From Laburnicola sp. R22_1 (lineage: Eukaryota > Ascomycota > Dothideomycetes > Pleosporales > Didymosphaeriaceae), in NCBI GenBank assembly GCA_014281115.1, contig JACONQ010000006.1:558001-622000 (forward strand): 64,000 bases of DNA. Direction: 5' to 3'. The notes under the pieces are model-generated. The model saw only the letters and a program-made list of their open reading frames with translations. It searched no databases and was not told the origin of the DNA. Of this stretch, positions 58,245-64,000 are shown one piece after another. Positions within the stretch are counted from its first letter, which is position 1. Each line of letters opens with the position of its first letter. A program made the position numbers and the translations under genes.

Positions 58245-59290
58245 ATAACTAGAATCGATAGCAATCGCCACAACGCTAATTCAGGGGCAAAATATAGGCT
58301 CTACTTTAAGCTTCTACACAAGAAAATTATAAAGTATGGCGTAGAGCCTTAGTATACGTACAATATGGACAAAAAAGGCTTCCTACTTAGTATCACAGGC
58401 AGGTCAAAGAGGATCTTCGATAGGCCTCTATATAAGAGTCGCCAAGTAAGGCAATCTATCCAGAACAGCAGCCATAAGTAGATCTCGCTCATCGCATGTA
58501 TATGCGCTAATAGATCTACTATTAATCTATTACTAATCTATTAATCTAACGCTAAGACTCTATAATTAAGCTAGGTTAAGAAAATTAACATTAACTCTTA
58601 TAGAGTCTTTATCACCTTATTAACCTCTAGATAGTCAAACAATAATATAGGCCTTTAATAGCTTAAATAGGTGTTTAATCGCTATATAATAAAGAAGACT
58701 CGATAGTAATAGTAACTCCTAGTTCTTAATAGATATAGATTTTATATTACTATAGATTTTATTAACTACTATAATTAGAATAAAATTCTTCTTGCGATAT
58801 TTTCCCCTTATACTACCTATACACTACAGCCTCTAGACGTCTACATATTTAAGTCTCTCTCTACCGTCTATTCTAATAAGCTCTCCACATATTTATATAG
58901 GAGTTAGGAGCTATTAATAATCGCTAAAGAGACTTCTTTACACTATTCTAGAGGGCCTAGATAATATTAGTTACACCGCAATTAATCACTAAAGCTTTTA
59001 AGTGTACAGGTATCTAGCTGCCAAATCCTACGCCTATCCTTAGTTAATTTAACAGAGATAAGTCTTTAGAGTAGAGATTACGCGAGAGCTTTATATTAGT
59101 ACTTAGCGCATTAGATTAGCGTAAAATTAATTGGCTTTTAAAGGTTGTTATTAATATAGGGGGCACTAATAAGGCTAAGAAGCTAAGTCGCACTATACAC
59201 TTAATCTCTATACAAAAGTAGCTTATAGAGCATAAAAATTAAGGCCTATAAAAGACTCTTAAAAACTATAATAGATTTTAGGTAAGTACG
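58245..59290 (+). pseudogene. Element D transposase, RIP-destroyed catalytic part
   Basis: Continuation of the D transposase with dense TAA/TAG stops and loss of the second catalytic Asp (Asn) and the third. The C-terminal block LRESFILVLSALD and NKAKKLSRTIHLISIQ still matches the pogo C-terminus of A and B. Confidence 0.7.
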
Positions 59291-59600
59291 TTAGCGGTGC
59301 TATAATTACGTTAGCGCCTTGGCTCGTGCTCTACTTAGGAGTATATAGAGCTTCTATAGCTTAATAGTTATAATTAATAATTGCCTTAACTTTTAACTAA
59401 GAATTTTAATAATCTAATAGTTATAAGCCTAGTCTACACCTACTAAAGGCTGCCTACTTAACTATAATTATTTATAACAACTTTATAACTTTTATAATTT
59501 CGCAATCTAATAATCTAGTAATCTAATAACAATCTCGCAATTTATTAATCTAGCAATCTTATATAAATAATCTCGCAATACTCGCGTATAACTCTTACGA
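59291..59600. repeat. AT-rich, probable copia 5' LTR/leader
   Basis: Heavily RIP-mutated. A GTTATAAGCCTAGTC tract near 59,420 may be the mutated primer-binding area that follows an LTR. Repeated CGCAATCTAATAATC-type units at 59,500-59,580. Boundaries cannot be fixed. Confidence 0.35.
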
Positions 59601-62600
59601 TAAGTGATATAATAGTAATAGAAGAGTTTATAATAATAAGTATTATAGTTATCCTTAGTACGTCTAAGAACTAGCAGGCATAGATTTATTTACGCAAAGA
59701 CGTAGTATAATAATAAGAGCTTTAGTAGTACTATAACCTAGACATTACTATAGCTAATCTGCTAGAGTTAATAGAGCCTATAAAGCCTATAGCGCACCCT
59801 TATAAAGTTAATAAGGAGCCTAGCAAGCACTATCTTAATACTAATCTTAGTAATATTAAATTCCAACACTATTATTTTGCATACAATTGTTATAATAAGC
59901 ACCTTACTAGCTATAATAGAAAAAAGTAGGGTCTTTAAAACCTAAATATAAAGATTAGTAAGACAATTAACAAGCGTTATATTTATTTAATATAAGACAA
60001 AAACACGCTATACGCACGGCTTGTTACTCTTAAGGCGCATCTTGCACTATTAATAGTAGTTTACTAATATAATCTAATTAATAAATATAAGCGTCTTTGT
60101 ATTTTACTAAAGTTACGCAATATTAAAGACTAGTTACGCTTATAGGTTAAGATAACCAATTAATATATAAAGATTAATCTGCCTAATATTAAAGGTACGC
60201 GCGCGTAGGAGGATTTCTTGTAGGCGATTAAAGGCGTAGATCCTAACTATGCTACACCTAAGCTTATTAAGCTATTTAACTAGGAGAATAAGAGCATAGA
60301 GATAGCAACACTAGAGAACTATATTACTATATATATAACGTACTATTATTAAGTTTAATTACTATCTTAAAAGCTTATAAGTATAGCTAGTAATTTGGGT
60401 GTAGCAAAGACTTAGAGCGATAACAAAGCAAATAATAAGCCTACTATACTAACTTGTCTCTACAGCTTAATACACTAGTTTGGACAATGCTACTATCTTA
60501 ATAAGAATAGTTCTTATTATCTATATAACTTTTATAAAGATCCCACTATTTATTAGCATATAGATTAAGTGTTATAAAATAAAAAGCTACTTAAGTAAGT
60601 ATAGCGAGTAGTTAATAGGATAAATAAGTCTCTTTTATTAAAGTTAGCGTCTTTGACGTCTCTAACGCCTGCGACAACTACAATAATTTAACTAGATAAT
60701 AGTAATTTACCTAGCTATAGTAGAGCTACCTTTGCCTACAATCTCTATAGTATGGTAATAATTACACTAGACGTACAATCTAACAGCGTCTTAGAGAAGC
60801 AATCTACTAACAATAGTTTTAATCTAACTATTATAGTAATTAATAATAACACTATATTGCTACGAGACTAATAGATTATTAATTCTGGCTCTAATACCCA
60901 TATTATTAATTCTTCCGACTAGGTAGACTGGGAGTAGGAGCGTGTTAAGGATACTAGCATAACAATTAGCGTAGATAAATACTAATATAAAATTAAGGCT
61001 TAGGGTAAGATTACCCTTATAGCCAACACGCTAAATAGACTAACGCCTTTATAGATTTTTTACGTAGCTCTTATACGCGACTTTATCACTAGCGTTATTA
61101 GACTAGGACGTTGTTAAGATATTAGAGTTTATTTTAACTTAGGCAGAGATACGCTATATAATAAAGATAGCGTTATTACTTATCTAGAGTATTATAAGGG
61201 CCACTAGCTAGTTAACGCTAACGCATTACGCTGTCTATTAAAGTCGTCCTTAATTATAATGACCCCCCGTCTATTAACTACTTTAAAGACTTAAGAGATC
61301 TCTCTAAAACTTACTTATTAGATCTAGGGCCATCTAGACTATAAAGTTATTAATTATCTATCTAACAATATTAATAGTATAAAGGTGAACCTAACAGGTT
61401 CACTATAATAAGATTTCTGTTAAATTTATATAGAGTTAAAACTTACAGAGTAGGTTTCCCACTATACGCCATAAGACGCTGTTTGTCCTTTCTACTAAAT
61501 CTTAGTTAACATTATATAACTGCGATAACAAAAAGGGTTCTGCTATAATAAAGATAAATAGGGTGTTTATACTATCTATTAGTACTCTTACTAGTATAAG
61601 GTAGATACCTTTGCAATAAAGTCAGAGGCTTAACTTTACCGCTAGCTCTAAAATCTTATATAATAGATCTAGCGTTAAGCTTAATATAGAGCGCAGTATT
61701 GTCTACTTTATAAAGCGACTTTATACTAACCTAGGTATACGCTTTAAGCTTTACGCTCTAGATACGCTAGCTTAGAATAAAGGAGTAGAGATTGCTAGCA
61801 AAGTTATTATAACAAAGGCATAAGCTCTATACCTACAGGGCAATCTGCTAGAGCGATTATCGAATAAGATAATAAAGACAGCAGTATACTTAATTAATTA
61901 AACGCCGATAGCGATTCTTAACTAGCGTACGCCATATAAGGTTGTCTAGGGCAAGAAACTAGCAACTAGCCATCTTTGTCTAATTGGCTGTCGCGTATAT
62001 GTCCTTAACAAACACCTGCTGCGCAGAGCAAAAACAGCCTTACGCGCTCTAATTAGTTATCTTATAGGCTATAATAGTATAAACGTCTTTAGGATTTAGC
62101 TACCTATAAAGGATTACATTGTCCGCACCTATAATGTTGTGTTTAATGCATTAACTTTTTATAAAGGTTGTAATGGCTATACTAATAATAATATAATAAA
62201 GAAGGTAATTAAGCTGCTAGATATTCTAGAAACTTATAAAAATAATAATATCTCTATTAATAAGCTTATAATAACACGTTAGCGACGTATACATAATAAA
62301 ATCACTATAATTACAGCACTATTAGTTATACTAACGCCCTTAATAAAGCTATTAGTAAGGGGTAAGTTAATTAACTCGCTTAACAAAGTTAACAAATCTA
62401 TTAAATCTAATACTATAGTAGATTATCTTACAGAATATTCTACAATAAGAAATTATCGTCCGTCGCCTACGCAGTAAGACGCTACTAGTTAGTTAGCCAC
62501 TAAGATTAAAGGCTATATACCTAATTAATGCGATAACAACGCGCTATATTAACGTAATCTAAATCTCTTATAAGATAATATTATCACTACAAAGCGTGTG

Positions 62601-64000
62601 CGTAAGACATCTACTTATCTAGGCAATTTTAAGACTTACGTAATTTAACTAGAAGTATAAAATATAGAATTATACTTACGTACCTTTGCTGCAATTACAA
62701 TTAATAATAATAAGACAGATAACTTTCGAATTTACTAAAGTTAGTTGCCGTCTCCCCCGTAGTATATAGATTAGCTTAAGAATTATTTATATAGTAAGTA
62801 GTTTATAAAAGCTACTAAGCGTAAGTATTAAGAGGTCTAGGGTAAGGGCTACTTTCGTAAGACCTTAGCAACACTATAATCCGCGCTAGACAAAGGCGTA
62901 GAGGTAATTCTGCTTATGTGGGTATTCGTATATAAGATTAATAAGGATGACTACCTCTATAAATACAAAGCTCGACTTGTCGCGCGAGGCGACTTGCAGA
63001 AGTAGTTTGGCGATACGTACATAATTACGCTTACCACACGCATCTTTTAAGTAGTTATTATAATTGCTAATTACTTTAAATTGGAGCTTAAGTAGTACAA
63101 CGTACCTAACGCTTTCCTTAACTCTATACTTAATTATAAGCTCTACGCAAAGACGCCTAATAGTTTTAAAGAGGACAGTAATCTTCTAGAGGTACTGCGC
63201 GCCCTCTATAGTTTAAAAGACGCTCTACTTCTATAGTACAACACGTTTTAAGTAGCAATTAAGCAGCTAGGGCTCAGACGCATTAACAGCTTCCTCTACT
63301 TATATATTAATAAGTGGCTCATCTTGTTTGTCTACGTTAATAATATTATTATGGCCTTTTATTAATTAAACGCCTTATTACACTATAAACTTAAGAGCCA
63401 ACTTAAGGATCGCTTTAGTATTAAGGTAATAGGAGACCTGTCCTAGTTCTTAGAGGTGAGGGTTATACGAGACCGCTTAAAGCAAAAGCTTTGGCTTATA
63501 TAAGACATATATATTAATAAGATTTATAAGAAATATAGTATCTAACTAGTAGGCTATAAGAAATCTAAGTTTTTACTAGACGTTAACTCGCTTAATAAGT
63601 TGCTTAAAAAGACTAACACTAGCTATACAAAGCTTTATTAGGAGCTTATTAGCCACCTAGTATATATTATACACTAGACGAGACCTAATATCGCTTATAG
63701 TTACGTTATACTTGCTTGCCATCTTACTAATATTAGATAGTTATATATTATAGTAGTATAATGCGTTTAGTATTACCTACTAGTAACTTAGTATTACGCT
63801 ATTAAAGAATCCTATAATAATAATATTATAGAGATAGTCTCTAATAAGTAGGGCTATCGCGATCTATTATTCTTTAGGGCATTAGATACCTTATACGCCG
63901 ATAGTTAGGAGACTTATTATAGCTCATAAGGCTAGTACTTCTTTCTCTATAGTATAATTATTAACTAGAAGGCTATTATCTAGTGTATAGTTACTAAATT
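59601..64000 (+). pseudogene. Ty1/copia retrotransposon, RIP-decayed, runs off the window
   Basis: Plus-strand copia polyprotein read through many stops. Gag-like text lies at 59,650-60,600. Integrase at about 61,650-62,160 reads IITKA-ALYLQGNL, IKTAVYLIN, TPYKVV-GKKLATSHL and IGCRVYVLNKH, then SYLIGYNS and VRTYNVVFNA. Reverse transcriptase at about 62,915-63,400 reads WVFVYKINKDDYLYKYKARL, VPNAFLNS and LRALYSLKDALLL, matching copia boxes. RNase H-proximal text (TRPNIAYSYVILACHL) is at about 63,670-63,730. It differs in orientation from the copia at 45.6-57.7 kb. The 3' end lies beyond 64,000. Confidence 0.8.

Larger units (their letters stand above)
57808..59290 (+). mobile_element. Pogo-type DNA transposon D, right end decayed
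   Basis: Begins after TA (57,806-57,807) inside element E. The left terminal sequence is GC-rich and unmutated. The right terminal repeat could not be found in the AT-rich sequence beyond 59,280, so the end is approximate. Confidence 0.6.

Noticed and set aside
1..64000. tRNA genes
   Set aside because: Looked for the GGTTCRANYCC-type B box with a plausible A box; none convincing by eye. A tRNAscan run would settle it.

Overview
This is a 64-kb piece of a filamentous ascomycete nuclear genome. The genes carry short GT-AG introns of about 45-80 nt. The gene set is typical of Pezizomycotina: an ARP1 actin-related protein, a GRGGAGN-repeat protein, a flavin-carrier/TRP-like membrane protein, a Zn2Cys6 regulator and MFS transporters. 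GC-balanced gene islands alternate with very AT-rich, stop-riddled, TpA-rich repeat blocks, which is the signature of repeat-induced point mutation (RIP). The AT/GC isochore pattern with pogo, copia, gypsy and LINE elements recalls Pleosporales, but I cannot fix the species.

Layout. 1-10,310 is an AT-rich RIP block with a gypsy pol relic and a cluster of roughly 90-bp foldback-type repeats. 10,615-20,444 is a gene island: a seven-exon MFS transporter, an endonuclease/exonuclease/phosphatase-fold protein, ARP1 (four exons), a GRGGAGN-repeat protein, and a DHA2-like MFS gene lacking its N-terminal half. 20,809-23,305 is a Zn2Cys6 transcription-factor gene whose centre has been destroyed. 23,814-34,969 is an unrecognised host gene split by 9.3 kb of DNA: three different TA-flanked pogo-type transposons (A, B, C) packed into one short palindromic target, with a 5'-truncated LINE inside A. 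35,400-36,133 is a zinc-dependent alcohol dehydrogenase relic. 38,336-40,690 is a flavin-carrier/TRP-like gene and 42,329-43,828 an atypical protein kinase.

45,181-64,000 is a nested transposon graveyard. A pogo transposase is cut by a RIP-decayed copia element (5-bp duplication ATTTC). That copia is itself cut by a younger, GC-richer gypsy element (duplication GTCTT). A second pogo follows, and a third LTR element (copia, plus strand) runs off the right edge.

How the parts relate. The housekeeping genes (ARP1, flavin-carrier-like, kinase, EEP protein) look intact. The genes nearest the repeats (DHA2 MFS, Zn2Cys6 factor, ADH, the split gene) are broken. Exons were assigned by eye from reading frames and splice sites. 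No database search was possible, so family calls rest on motifs.
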